This document shows positions 8,263 through 17,364 of a stretch of 64,000 nucleotides of DNA, piece after piece. The DNA is taken from positions 62,001-126,000 of the forward strand of contig CACZHT010000003.1 of the NCBI GenBank assembly GCA_902781045.1, written 5' to 3'. Numbering within the stretch: position 1 is the first letter of the stretch; the number at the start of each line of letters is the position of its first letter. The position numbers and the translations under genes were made by a program. Source of the DNA: an uncultured Bacteroidales bacterium. Its GTDB lineage: Bacteria > Bacteroidota > Bacteroidia > Bacteroidales > Muribaculaceae. The notes under the pieces were generated by a model that saw only the letters and a list, made by a program, of their open reading frames with translations, had not been told where the DNA came from and searched no databases.

Positions 8263-9477
8263 TTAGCAACCCAGGCGCTTCTCGAGGTTGGCGCGGATGG
8301 CCTTGATGAAGTCGCTGCTGTTCACTGCGTGGGCGTCAACACCTTCCATCAGGTTCACCAGGTCCTTGGTCACGGTGCCCGAGTTCAGCGTGTCGAAGCA
8401 AGCGCCCTCCAGCTGGTCGCCGAAGTTCATCAGCTCCTTGATGCCGTCCTTCTCACCGCGCTTGCGCAGAGCACCGCTCCAGGCAAAGATGGTGGCGATG
8501 GGGTTGGTCGAGGTCTCCTCGCCGGCCAGATACTTGTAGTAGTGGCGGGTCACGGTGCCGTGAGCTGCCTCATACTCGTAGTTGCCGTCGGGGCTGACCA
8601 GCACGCTGGTCATCATGGCGAGCGAACCGAATGCGGTCGAGACCATGTCGCTCATCACGTCGCCGTCGTAGTTCTTGCAAGCCCAGATGTAGCCACCCTT
8701 GCTGCGGATCACGCGAGCCACGGCGTCGTCAATCAGGGTGTAGAAGTACTCCAGACCCAGCTTCTCGAACTGCTCCTTGTACTCCTGCTCATAGACCTCC
8801 TCAAAGATGATGCGGAACTGAGCGTCATACTTCTTCGAGATGGTGTCCTTGGTCGAGAACCACAGATCCTGCTTGGTGTCGATAGCGAACTTGAAGCAGC
8901 TGTGAGCAAACGAGCGGATCGACTTGTCCAGGTTGTGCATGCCTTGCAGCACACCGGCACCCTTGAAGTTGTGGATCACAACCTCCTCGTGCTTGCCACT
9001 CTCGCCGTCAAAGACCAGCTTGGCCACACCGGGCTCGTCGGCACGCAGCTCGACGCTCTTGTACACGTCACCATAGGCATGACGGGCGATGGTGATGGGC
9101 TTCTCCCAATTGCGAACAGCGGGCTTGATGCTGGGCAGAGTGATGGGAGCGCGGAACACGGTGCCGTCCAGGATTGAACGGATGGTGCCGTTGGGGCTCT
9201 TCCACATCTCGTGCAGCTTGTACTCGTCCATGCGCTTCAGGTTGGGAGTGATGGTGGCGCACTTCACGGCCACACCATACTTCTTGGTTGCCTCGGCAGC
9301 CTCGACAGTGATCTTGTCACCAGTCTCGTCGCGCTTGGGCAGACCCAGGTCGTAGTACTCGCTCTTGAGGTCAACAAACGGGAGGATGAGTTCGTCCTTG
9401 ATCATCTTCCACAGAATGCGGGTCATCTCGTCACCGTCCATCTCCACCAGGGGAGTGGTCATTTTGATTTTCTCCAT
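8263..9477 (-). CDS. icd: NADP-dependent isocitrate dehydrogenase (eukaryotic type)
   Basis: The 404-residue enzyme interconverts isocitrate and 2-oxoglutarate plus CO2 with NADP. It is of the homodimeric type shared with eukaryotes: TTPLVEMDGDEMTRI at the start, NGTIRSILDGTVFRAPI for substrate binding, the metal-binding Asp residues in DDAVARVIRS and NYDGDVMSD, and EAAHGTVTRHYY near the cofactor site. Length is normal for the family. It is the last gene of the cit-acn-icd block, 62 bp after the aconitase gene, and is followed by a strong terminator. Confidence 0.95.
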   Translation of the reverse strand: MEKIKMTTPLVEMDGDEMTRILWKMIKDELILPFVDLKSEYYDLGLPKRDETGDKITVEAAEATKKYGVAVKCATITPNLKRMDEYKLHEMWKSPNGTIRSILDGTVFRAPITLPSIKPAVRNWEKPITIARHAYGDVYKSVELRADEPGVAKLVFDGESGKHEEVVIHNFKGAGVLQGMHNLDKSIRSFAHSCFKFAIDTKQDLWFSTKDTISKKYDAQFRIIFEEVYEQEYKEQFEKLGLEYFYTLIDDAVARVIRSKGGYIWACKNYDGDVMSDMVSTAFGSLAMMTSVLVSPDGNYEYEAAHGTVTRHYYKYLAGEETSTNPIATIFAWSGALRKRGEKDGIKELMNFGDQLEGACFDTLNSGTVTKDLVNLMEGVDAHAVNSSDFIKAIRANLEKRLGC

Positions 9478-9539
9478 TGTTATGATTTGATTGGGTTATG
9501 TGGGTGGCGATTTTGTCGCCACCCGGTTTTAAAGGTTTA

Positions 9540-11783
9540 TTACTTGTTCTGAGCTGCGTAGTAGTTCATCAGGCAACCGTCGGCCAGAATCTGGCGCTCG
9601 TCGGCGGTCAGGTTCTGGAAGAACAGGTGGATGTCCTTCACGCCATCGGCGGTGATGACCTTGGCGTCGATCTCCTCCTTGCCACCCAGGATGGCCTCAC
9701 GCAGGCCGGGGATGAACACGAAGTCGCCGGGAACGTAGTTGAACTCGGTCTCCTTGGCGATGGTGAAGGGAACGATACCCCAGTTGATGCAGTTGCTGCG
9801 ATAGCGCTTGGTGGCGTACTCATAGCAGATGTTGGCGTCGCCGCCCAGCACCTTCTGGCACGATGCGGCCTGCTCGCGGGCCGAGCCGTCGCCGGGACGG
9901 TTGGCAAACACGCACGAGCCGAACGAGGTATCTTCGGCCTTAGCACCAACCTTGGCCAGTGCGTCAAGCACATGCTGCGGGCACTTGCCGGCACGACGCT
10001 CGAGGTCCTCGGCCTGGATGCGCTTGCTGATGCCCACATACTCGGGCACGCGGCGCGACAGGGCGAACTCCGACAGCTTCAGCGGGTTCGAGCGGTAGCT
10101 CGAGGTTTCGCCCGAAGGAATCAACTCGTCGGTGGTGGTCACGGGGTCGTGAATCACAGCTGCCAGCTCGAGCAGCATGTTGTCCTGCATTGCGTACATC
10201 TTGGGCCAGTCCTTGATGTTGGGACCATACTTCAGCTCCTGCTCAGGCTCTTCCTTGCCGAAGCCGTAGTAGACGCGGCGGTCATAGATGCGAGCATCGA
10301 ACTCGTAGGGCTTGTGGTTGTCCTCGTAGTCGACATCGGTTGCAGCGGTGATGACACCACCATTGGCAGCTGTTGCGGCAATCGAGCGGGCATCCATCAG
10401 AGCAACCAGCGAGATCTGACCCTGGCCGGGCTTCGAACCCTCGCGGTTGGGGAAGTTACGGGTCGTGTGGCGGATCGACAGACCGTTGTTCGCCGGCACG
10501 TCGCCGGCACCGAAGCAAGGACCGCAGAAGGCGGGCTTGATCACGCAACCGGTCTCAAGCAGCTCCTCGACGATGCCACTGCGTGTAGCGGCCATGAACA
10601 CGGGCACTGACTGCGGATAGGCCGACATGGTGAAGTAGTCGTTGCCGATGCTGGCGTCCTTCATGATCGAGGCGGCAGCGCTCAGGTTGTCGTACGTACC
10701 GCCCGAGCAGCCGGCGATGATGCCCTGGTCGGCCATCACCTTGCCATTGACAACCTTGTCGACGAGGTCGACCTGCACCTTGTCGCCGAAGCGCTTGCGG
10801 GTGTCCTCCTCAACGGCCTTGAGAATCTCAACGGGGTTGGCCTGCAACTCGTGGATGGTGAAGGCGTTGCTGGGGTGGAAGGGCAGGGCGATCATCGACT
10901 CCTGAGTGCTCAGGTCGATGCGGATCATGGCGTCGTAGTAAGCCACCTTGCCGGGCTTCAGCTCCTTGTAGTCCTGCGGACGGCGGTGAATCTCATAGTG
11001 GTGCTTCACCTCGTCGTCGGTAATCCAGATCGAGCTCAAGCAGGTGGTCTCGGTGGTCATGATGTCGATGCCATTACGGAAGTCGATGGGCAGGTTCTTC
11101 ACACCAGGACCGGCAAACTCCAGAACTTTGTTCTTGACAAAGCCCGACTCAAACGTAGCCTTAACTAGCGAGATAGCCACATCGTGCGGACCCACACCCT
11201 TGCGCGGTGCGCCTTCCAGCCAGACGAGCACCACCTCGGGGGCGTTGATGTCCCAGGTGTTGCGCAGCAGCTGCTTGACCAGCTCGCCACCGCCTTCGCC
11301 GACGCCCATGTTGCCCAGCGAGCCATAGCGAGTGTGGCTGTCGCTGCCCAGAATCATGTTGCCGCACTTCACCATCTCCTCGCGGGCAAACTGGTGAATC
11401 ACAGCCTGGTTGGCAGGAACATAGATGCCGCCGTACTTCTTGGCTGCCGACAGACCGAACACGTGGTCATCCTCGTTGATGGTGCCGCCCACGGCGCACA
11501 GCGAGTTGTGGCAGTTGGTCATGGCATAGGGCAGGGGGAACTTCTCCAGGCCGCTGGCGCGAGCTGTCTGGATGATGCCCACATAGGTGATGTCGTGCGA
11601 CATCATCGCATCGAAGCGAATGCGCATCTTCTTGCCCTTGCTGCCGTCCACATCGTGGCTGCGCAGGATGCCGTAAGTGATAGTGTTCTCACGAGCCTCG
11701 TCAGCGCTGGGCATGCCCGTTGCGTCCATGCGAACCTCGGTTCCGTCGAGTAGATAAACTCCTTGTTTGATAAGTTCTACCAT
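9540..11783 (-). CDS. acnA: Aconitate hydratase
   Basis: The 747-residue protein isomerises citrate and isocitrate through an Fe-S cluster. Cluster ligands are visible: the first Cys in GCSGGTYDNLSAA and the CxxC pair in KPAFCGPCFGAGDVPAN. The C-terminal swivel domain includes the KRYRSNCINWGI segment. The type is that of Bacteroidota and mitochondrial-like aconitases. It lies between the citC/G fusion gene and icd in one direction with short gaps, so citrate made or released is connected to 2-oxoglutarate within one transcript. Confidence 0.95.
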   Translation of the reverse strand: MVELIKQGVYLLDGTEVRMDATGMPSADEARENTITYGILRSHDVDGSKGKKMRIRFDAMMSHDITYVGIIQTARASGLEKFPLPYAMTNCHNSLCAVGGTINEDDHVFGLSAAKKYGGIYVPANQAVIHQFAREEMVKCGNMILGSDSHTRYGSLGNMGVGEGGGELVKQLLRNTWDINAPEVVLVWLEGAPRKGVGPHDVAISLVKATFESGFVKNKVLEFAGPGVKNLPIDFRNGIDIMTTETTCLSSIWITDDEVKHHYEIHRRPQDYKELKPGKVAYYDAMIRIDLSTQESMIALPFHPSNAFTIHELQANPVEILKAVEEDTRKRFGDKVQVDLVDKVVNGKVMADQGIIAGCSGGTYDNLSAAASIMKDASIGNDYFTMSAYPQSVPVFMAATRSGIVEELLETGCVIKPAFCGPCFGAGDVPANNGLSIRHTTRNFPNREGSKPGQGQISLVALMDARSIAATAANGGVITAATDVDYEDNHKPYEFDARIYDRRVYYGFGKEEPEQELKYGPNIKDWPKMYAMQDNMLLELAAVIHDPVTTTDELIPSGETSSYRSNPLKLSEFALSRRVPEYVGISKRIQAEDLERRAGKCPQHVLDALAKVGAKAEDTSFGSCVFANRPGDGSAREQAASCQKVLGGDANICYEYATKRYRSNCINWGIVPFTIAKETEFNYVPGDFVFIPGLREAILGGKEEIDAKVITADGVKDIHLFFQNLTADERQILADGCLMNYYAAQNK

Positions 11784-11834
11784 AATAAAGTTTTTAAGTA
11801 ATAAGGGGTTATTTTTGTTATTAGTTGTAATTTG

Positions 11835-13589
11835 CTAGTTTGTTATCGAGTCGATAAAGATGGTGAGCGACAACATGTCGGCCGCTCCACCGGGCGAGAT
11901 GTTGCGTGCAACGAAGCTGCGGTTCATCGCCTCAAGTCCATCGACACTGAAGTGTTGCAACAGTTCTTGCGCCTCGCGCTTCACTGCCTGGGCCATCTCG
12001 TAGCCCACACGATGAATCACGTTGGTGTCATCCAGCTCGCTCATAATCAGCAGCAACGTCTTGTGGTCGCGATAGGGGTCGCCTGTCAGGCTCAGGTGGT
12101 AGGGTAGCCACTCGCTGAACAGGCGTTGATAGCCGTGGCGGGCCATTGCCAAGGCTCCGTCGACATGATGGGCCGAGACAACCTGGCTGCCATGCGAACC
12201 ATTAGCTATGGGTGCAATCCCGTGCGCCAGTTTCATGATGTCCTGGCGCAAGGCACTGGCCTTGAGCGCATGGTCTTTGTGCCAGGTGTGGCTGGCGGCC
12301 ACCAGGGCTAAGCCCATCGAGAACAGTGCGCCACGATGGGTGTTCACGCCATGAGTGGCGGTGAGCATTTTGCGCTCGCTGATGACTCCCAGGCGCTGAA
12401 GGTACTCACCGGGAGGCAACAAGCGACTGTCGCCCAACAGAGCTAGCTGGTCAAATGTGGGGCGCAAGGCCTCGATGCTGCGCTGCATCAGGGGCATGTC
12501 CATGTCGCGGTGCGAGCCGTTGTCGTGCTCGTCGACCAGACCGGGCTTGGGAGTGGTCAGCAACTCCTCTTCTAGGGCCTGGCGTGCCAACTCGCTCAGC
12601 AGATAAGGCTGGGTGCTGTGAGGCACCATGGGCAGAGCGTGCGACAGCAGGCCGTCGTGCAGCGAACCGCGCACTTGCGAGGCACTCACCACCTGGCCCT
12701 CTTGGGTGACGCGTGGCATCACCACCACCTCGATGCCGCGCTGGGGCAGCAACTGCTGCATCAGCGCGACATAACGGGCCGTCAGCGCATCGGTCGGCTC
12801 ATTGCCCACAAAGCGCACTGTCGCACCCAGGGCGGGAGCCAGATGGCGCGCGCATAAGTCCAGGTCGAGTATAATCTGCATATCGCTGGCATGGCTCAGT
12901 TCCTTCAAGAAGTAGGTGGGGAACGTTGCAGCCGAGATGGCATAGTCGCTGCCATCGCACACCACAGCGTTGCTCACATGTGCGCAGCCGGCCTTGACCA
13001 TTGCCAGACGGCTGGCGTAGCTGAAGCGGGAACAGTCTTCTTTGACCACAATCACATAGAGTGTCTGGACCTGCGAGGAGGCATACTCCACCAGTGCCAA
13101 ATGGCCCTGGGTGAACGGGTTGGCGTTCATCACAATCATGCCGTTCTTGCCCTCGCGGCGCAAGCCTTTGAGGTAGTTGCAATAGTCCGTCAGACCGCCC
13201 ACGGCGTTCTCCATCATGATGGCTTGGGGCGACTGGGCCAGTAGGCGAAATCCCAGACTCTCGAAGATGTCGCGATTGTCAGGCTTGGTGAACACACGCA
13301 CCTGATGGTGGCCGTGCTCGCGGGCTGTGCTCAGCAGATGCGACAGCAGCGACTGCATCATGCCCGTGCCGCGCAACTCGTCGCTCACGGCAACGCACTT
13401 GATCACGTTGCCCTGCAGTCCGCCCCCGGCCAATATCTCCTCGTCGTCGACATGCGTCACAACGGCATAGTAGTCCAGCGGGTCGAGGCGCAGCCCGTTG
13501 GCCGCCAAGAACCGCTCGACACGCTGTCGGCTGCTCGACAGGGTCAACGGCAGAGTGCGTATTTCGTATTCACCGTACATAGTCGTCAA
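11835..13589 (-). CDS. CitC-CitG fusion: citrate lyase ligase and triphosphoribosyl-dephospho-CoA synthase
   Basis: The 584-residue protein joins two citrate-lyase maturation enzymes. Residues ~1-325 are [citrate (pro-3S)-lyase] ligase: a GNAT-like part, then the nucleotidyltransferase motif NANPFTQGHLALVEYAS; it acetylates the lyase prosthetic group. Residues ~330-584 match CitG, with ELLTTPKPGLVDEHDNGSH and GVNTHRGALFSMG; CitG makes the triphosphoribosyl-dephospho-CoA precursor. The two are separate genes in Klebsiella, and the better-known fusion is citX-citG. The start overlaps the citX end by 20 bp. Both active-site regions look intact. Confidence 0.9.
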   Translation of the reverse strand: MTTMYGEYEIRTLPLTLSSSRQRVERFLAANGLRLDPLDYYAVVTHVDDEEILAGGGLQGNVIKCVAVSDELRGTGMMQSLLSHLLSTAREHGHHQVRVFTKPDNRDIFESLGFRLLAQSPQAIMMENAVGGLTDYCNYLKGLRREGKNGMIVMNANPFTQGHLALVEYASSQVQTLYVIVVKEDCSRFSYASRLAMVKAGCAHVSNAVVCDGSDYAISAATFPTYFLKELSHASDMQIILDLDLCARHLAPALGATVRFVGNEPTDALTARYVALMQQLLPQRGIEVVVMPRVTQEGQVVSASQVRGSLHDGLLSHALPMVPHSTQPYLLSELARQALEEELLTTPKPGLVDEHDNGSHRDMDMPLMQRSIEALRPTFDQLALLGDSRLLPPGEYLQRLGVISERKMLTATHGVNTHRGALFSMGLALVAASHTWHKDHALKASALRQDIMKLAHGIAPIANGSHGSQVVSAHHVDGALAMARHGYQRLFSEWLPYHLSLTGDPYRDHKTLLLIMSELDDTNVIHRVGYEMAQAVKREAQELLQHFSVDGLEAMNRSFVARNISPGGAADMLSLTIFIDSITN

Positions 13590-14073
13590 TCATCTGGCTG
13601 ATGCGGGCATGCAGCTCGGCCTGGGTGTGCGTGTGGTTGCGCATGCACCAGCGCGACTCATGCTCGCACAGCAAGCATCGGCGAGGCGCATCGCCCACCT
13701 GAGCGCGGCTCAACGGAATGCCGTCGGTGCTCAACACATCGATGTCAAACAACCGCCCTAGGGGATGCTCATCCTCAATCTGGCAGGACAACTCCTTGGC
13801 TCTCAGAGCCTCCATGTCTATCACAAGATAGGCTTCATAGCCTGTCACAAGGTCGCGCACCTCAATGTCAATCAGGTGGGGCCTAAAACACTCTAACACT
13901 GCCGTCAGGGCAGCGTTAGCAACAATAAGGGAATGGAGATTACGCTTGACGGCTCCCGGCATCACTACCGTGAGGCACACCAGGGTATGACCAGGGTGGG
14001 CACTCATGAGCGCCATCTGCTTGGCTTGCCGGCTCTCGCGGCTGGCCAGAAGCATGTCGAGCGTAATCTCCAT
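13570..14073 (-). CDS. citX: Apo-citrate lyase phosphoribosyl-dephospho-CoA transferase
   Basis: The 167-residue protein transfers the CoA-derived prosthetic group onto the Ser of CitD. It has the family signature GRLFDIDVL and a Cys-containing CLLCEHESRWCMRN segment near the C-terminus. Length is typical. It lies between citF (53 bp gap) and the citC/G fusion, which it overlaps, so the maturation enzymes are made together with the lyase subunits. Confidence 0.9.
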   Translation of the reverse strand: MEITLDMLLASRESRQAKQMALMSAHPGHTLVCLTVVMPGAVKRNLHSLIVANAALTAVLECFRPHLIDIEVRDLVTGYEAYLVIDMEALRAKELSCQIEDEHPLGRLFDIDVLSTDGIPLSRAQVGDAPRRCLLCEHESRWCMRNHTHTQAELHARISQMIDDYVR

Positions 14074-14125
14074 CTATAATTGTTGGGCGTATGGCGCGAC
14101 AGGGTCGCGCCACAGTCACCAGTTG

Positions 14126-15661
14126 TCAGTCTACAATGTTCTTGATCACATCCATCACACTGCCATCGCGGTTCATCACGATGCCCACCACCTTGTCGCC
14201 GAAGGGCAGCGGGGCGGCCTCGCCGATGATGCTCTTGGCGTGGTCTTTCAGTGCGCTGATCTCGACCACGTTCAGGCCGGCAGCCACCAGGCGCTCCTTG
14301 ATCTCGGGACGACGGGGATTGACGGCGATGCCATACTCGGTGACTACAACGTCGACCGACGAACCCGGCGTGATGTGAGTCGTCACCTCGTCGACAACGC
14401 ACGGAATGCGGCCACGCAGCAGCGGGCACACGATGATTGACAGGGCCGAGTCGCCGGCGGTGTCGGGATGACCACCGATGGCGCCGCGGATGATGCCGTC
14501 ACTGCCCACCAGCACGTTGACATTGAAGTTCACGTCAACCTCCAAGGCCGACAGAATCACAATGTCAAGGCTGTGAGTGGCCGAACCGGGCTCATCGAAG
14601 CTGGCGTACTCGTTGGCGCTGACCTCCTGGTGCATCGGGTCGCTCTTGAGCGACTCCGCAGCTACCTTGTCAAACGACTGGACATCAATCAGACGGTCAA
14701 TCAGACCCTCCTCATGCATCTTGACCATGTGAGCGGTGATGCCACCCAGAGCAAAGCTGGCCTTGATGCCCTGGTCAATCATGCTCTGGCGGATATACTT
14801 GACGGCAGCCAGCGAGGCACCGCCCGAACCGGTCTGGATCGAGAAGCCCTCCTTGAAGTAGCCACTGTTGATAATCACCTTGGCGGCCTGCTTGGCGAGC
14901 AGGATGTCGCGCGGGTTCTTGGTGTCGCGGATAGCACCCGACGAAATCTTCGACGAGTCGCCCACCGAGTCGACCACGACAACGCTCTCGACGTTGCGCT
15001 CGCTGATCGAGTAGGGGGTGTTGGGATAAGCCACCAGGTCATCGGTCAGGATAATCACATGCTTGGCATACTGCGCGTCGGGCAGGGCATAGCCCAGCGA
15101 GCCGCAAATCGACTTGGCATTCTCCGAACGGCTGTAGCCGCAGGCGTTGCCCATCGGGTCGGCGCTCGAGGCACCCAGGAAGGCGACATCAATCTTCAGG
15201 TCGCCATTGGCGATGGCACTGCCGCGGCCACCATGCGAGCGGAAGATGACGGGCTCGTCCATCAGGCCGTGCGAAATCTCCTTGGCCAGATTGCCGCGCA
15301 GACCCGAGGTCGAAATCTTGGTGATGACACCGGCCTTGATGTGCTCAATCAGAGGCTCGTGTACGTCAATCAGACTCGACGAAGCCAGGTGAAGGTTCTT
15401 GAAGCCCATCTCGGCCAGCTTGGCGACAACCATGTTGATGACCTTGTCGCCACCGCGGAAGTGGTGGTGGAACGAGATGGTCATGCCGTCCTTCAAGCCG
15501 CTCTTGCGGATGGCGTCCTCCAGTGTCGTGACCTTGGCACCTTGCTGGGTCAGCTCGGTGCGGGCCGTGGTATTCTTGTCGGCGGTACCCTTGAAGGTAT
15601 CCTTGCCCATGCGGGCGGCAGCCTCGCTGATCAGGGCTGCTCTATCTTTGATGCTGTTCAT
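14126..15661 (-). CDS. citF: Citrate lyase alpha subunit (citrate:acetyl-ACP transferase)
   Basis: The 511-residue protein is the CoA-transferase-like subunit that exchanges the acetyl group on the carrier protein for citrate. Recognised by overall pattern, including TISFHHHFRGGDKVINMV, FQTGSGGASLAAVKYIRQ-type glycine-rich stretch and AIGGHPDTAGDSALSII. Length matches known CitF. It starts 2 bp before the end of the intergenic gap to citE, so the subunit genes are tightly packed. Confidence 0.95.
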   Translation of the reverse strand: MNSIKDRAALISEAAARMGKDTFKGTADKNTTARTELTQQGAKVTTLEDAIRKSGLKDGMTISFHHHFRGGDKVINMVVAKLAEMGFKNLHLASSSLIDVHEPLIEHIKAGVITKISTSGLRGNLAKEISHGLMDEPVIFRSHGGRGSAIANGDLKIDVAFLGASSADPMGNACGYSRSENAKSICGSLGYALPDAQYAKHVIILTDDLVAYPNTPYSISERNVESVVVVDSVGDSSKISSGAIRDTKNPRDILLAKQAAKVIINSGYFKEGFSIQTGSGGASLAAVKYIRQSMIDQGIKASFALGGITAHMVKMHEEGLIDRLIDVQSFDKVAAESLKSDPMHQEVSANEYASFDEPGSATHSLDIVILSALEVDVNFNVNVLVGSDGIIRGAIGGHPDTAGDSALSIIVCPLLRGRIPCVVDEVTTHITPGSSVDVVVTEYGIAVNPRRPEIKERLVAAGLNVVEISALKDHAKSIIGEAAPLPFGDKVVGIVMNRDGSVMDVIKNIVD

Positions 15662-15663
15662 GA

Positions 15664-16551
15664 TTAAATGTCCTCCTTTTTGATGATGCCCGACGCAATG
15701 GCCAGGTCGATGGTACGTTGTGCTCTGATCACTACCGGGCGGTCAACCATCTTGCCGTTGACGGCGATGACACCGCTGCCGCGCTTCTCGGCCTCCTTGA
15801 TGGCGGCCAGGATAGTCAGCGACTTCTGGATCTCTTTCTCCTTCGGGGCGAACACCTCGTTCACCACCTCAATCTGACGAGGATTGATAATCGACTTGCC
15901 ATCGAATCCCAAGCTCTTGATCAACTCAACCTCCTTGCGGAAGGTCTCCATGTCATTCAGGTTGCTGTAGACGGTGTCGAGAGCGTCGATGCCGGCGGCA
16001 CGCGCCGCAACAACGATGGTCTGGCGGGCCAGCAGCAGCTCCATGCCTTCGGGAGTGCGCTGGGTCTTCAAGTTGGCGCTGTAGTCCTCGGCACCTAGAG
16101 CGATGCCCATCATGCGCTTAGACGCGGTGGCGATGTCGTAGGCGTTGATCACACCTAGGGTGCTCTCAATGGCGGCCATAATCTGGGTGCGGCCCACGCA
16201 ACCCAGCTCGGTCTCAACCTTCACAATCTCGGCCTCCAGCTCGCGAATCTCATCTGCTGTCTCGGTCTTGGGCATGCGAATCACGTGCACACCGGCCTTG
16301 ACCACTGCCTCAACGTCTTTCTTGCCGTAGGGAGTGTTCAGTGGGTTAACGCGCACCACCATCTCGGTGTTGCCATAGTCGATGGTCTTCAAGGCATTGT
16401 GCACCAGCAAGCGGGCGGCATCCTTCTCGGCCATTGTCACCGAGTCCTCGAGGTCGAGCATAATCGAGTCGGGACCATAGATAAACGCGTCTGCCATCAT
16501 CGCCGGGTTGTTGCCCGGGACGAACATCATTGTTCTTCTTAAGCGTTGCAT
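15664..16551 (-). CDS. citE: Citrate lyase beta subunit (citryl-ACP lyase)
   Basis: The 295-residue protein belongs to the HpcH/HpaI aldolase superfamily and cleaves citryl-ACP to oxaloacetate and acetyl-ACP. Motifs: TMMFVPGNNPAMM at the N-terminus, DSIMLDLEDSV with metal-binding acids, VVRVNPLNTPYG and IALGAEDYSANL. Two bp separate it from citF and about 50 bp from citD. Confidence 0.95.
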   Translation of the reverse strand: MQRLRRTMMFVPGNNPAMMADAFIYGPDSIMLDLEDSVTMAEKDAARLLVHNALKTIDYGNTEMVVRVNPLNTPYGKKDVEAVVKAGVHVIRMPKTETADEIRELEAEIVKVETELGCVGRTQIMAAIESTLGVINAYDIATASKRMMGIALGAEDYSANLKTQRTPEGMELLLARQTIVVAARAAGIDALDTVYSNLNDMETFRKEVELIKSLGFDGKSIINPRQIEVVNEVFAPKEKEIQKSLTILAAIKEAEKRGSGVIAVNGKMVDRPVVIRAQRTIDLAIASGIIKKEDI

Positions 16552-16603
16552 ATCTTTTTCTAACAGGATTTTGTTTTGTTAATGTTTCTAAGGTTCTCAG
16601 CGA

Positions 16604-16885
16604 TTAGTCGGCCCATACGTCCTTGCCGGTGGCGCGGACGGCGGCAGCGGTCACGCGGGCACGGATGGTGCAGTCCAGAGCACCCTTGTCGGTGGCCTTG
16701 ACCTGGGCATCGTTGATGCCCAGACCCGTCAGAGTCTCAGTAATCACTTTCTTGATTTGTTCGCCGAACTGGTAAGCTACCGTGCTGTCCAGCTCAATCT
16801 GCAGGCCTGACTGCTCGGCAGGCGCAATCTGGATTAAGATGTCGCCAGACTCGAGAGTGCCGGCAAATGCATTCTTGATTTCCAT
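16604..16885 (-). CDS. citD: Citrate lyase gamma subunit (acyl carrier protein)
   Basis: The 93-residue acyl carrier subunit carries the phosphoribosyl-dephospho-CoA group. The N-terminal FAGTLESGDILIQI aligns with the Klebsiella CitD segment whose Ser14 is modified, so Ser13 here is the expected attachment site. It is the first gene of the block and has a good promoter about 100 bp upstream. Confidence 0.92.
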   Translation of the reverse strand: MEIKNAFAGTLESGDILIQIAPAEQSGLQIELDSTVAYQFGEQIKKVITETLTGLGINDAQVKATDKGALDCTIRARVTAAAVRATGKDVWAD

Positions 16886-16988
16886 AAAATGTTTTTAAAT
16901 GTTGGTTATATAACAGTATTTTCAGTTAGTTCAGGTTAGTGACAATCGTGAAGGTCACGTCGCTTAAAACGTAGTTTTAAATTCTGGT

Positions 16989-17019
16989 CAAAAGTAGACA
17001 TATTTTCCAACATGACAAA
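16989..17019 (-). promoter_or_regulatory. Promoter of the citDEFX-citCG-acn-icd operon
   Basis: On the minus strand TTTG (17016-17019) and TACTTTTG (16989-16996) are separated by 19 bp, matching the Bacteroidota consensus. The leader to citD is about 97 nt. The remaining 16886-17364 region shows only this promoter and the terminator of ackA. Confidence 0.7.
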
Positions 17020-17167
17020 ATGCTATTACTAATTTTTTTTAACCTTGCACCAATCATTTGGCCATGTGCGCACTTTCATAAATTTGACCTTTGTTTTATT
17101 ATTTGTGCAAACTGAAACTTTTTTCTGCGATTTTTAGCCAAAATGTCGCTTTTGATTTTGCGGCTGA

Positions 17168-17204
17168 CAAAAAATCAAAGGCTGCCACAACCGATTTTGT
17201 GGCA
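17168..17204 (-). terminator. Candidate terminator after ackA
   Basis: TGCCACAA (17183-17190) pairs with TTGTGGCA (17197-17204). On the minus strand the stem is followed by GCCTTTGATTTTTTG. It lies 160 bp after the ackA stop and before the cit promoter. Confidence 0.5.
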
Positions 17205-17364
17205 ACCCTTTTAACTTACTTTAGCGAAATAACGCAATGTTTAAGCTTTCGTCAAGTCCTGAGTTTTGAGCTAAGTCAATCGGGCCGCTAGCTTCCATCC
17301 AGGGATAGGTGGGGGTGCTATGACCCAGGGCAGACGAAATGCTCAATTCTCAATCATCGAAAGT

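Noticed and set aside
8329..9177. Long ORF on the plus strand opposite icd
   Set aside because: It is the complement of a clearly conserved gene; composition is odd (His/Leu/Val/Gly-rich) and no family matches. The same holds for long plus-strand frames opposite acn, citF, ackA, pta and the CHAT gene.
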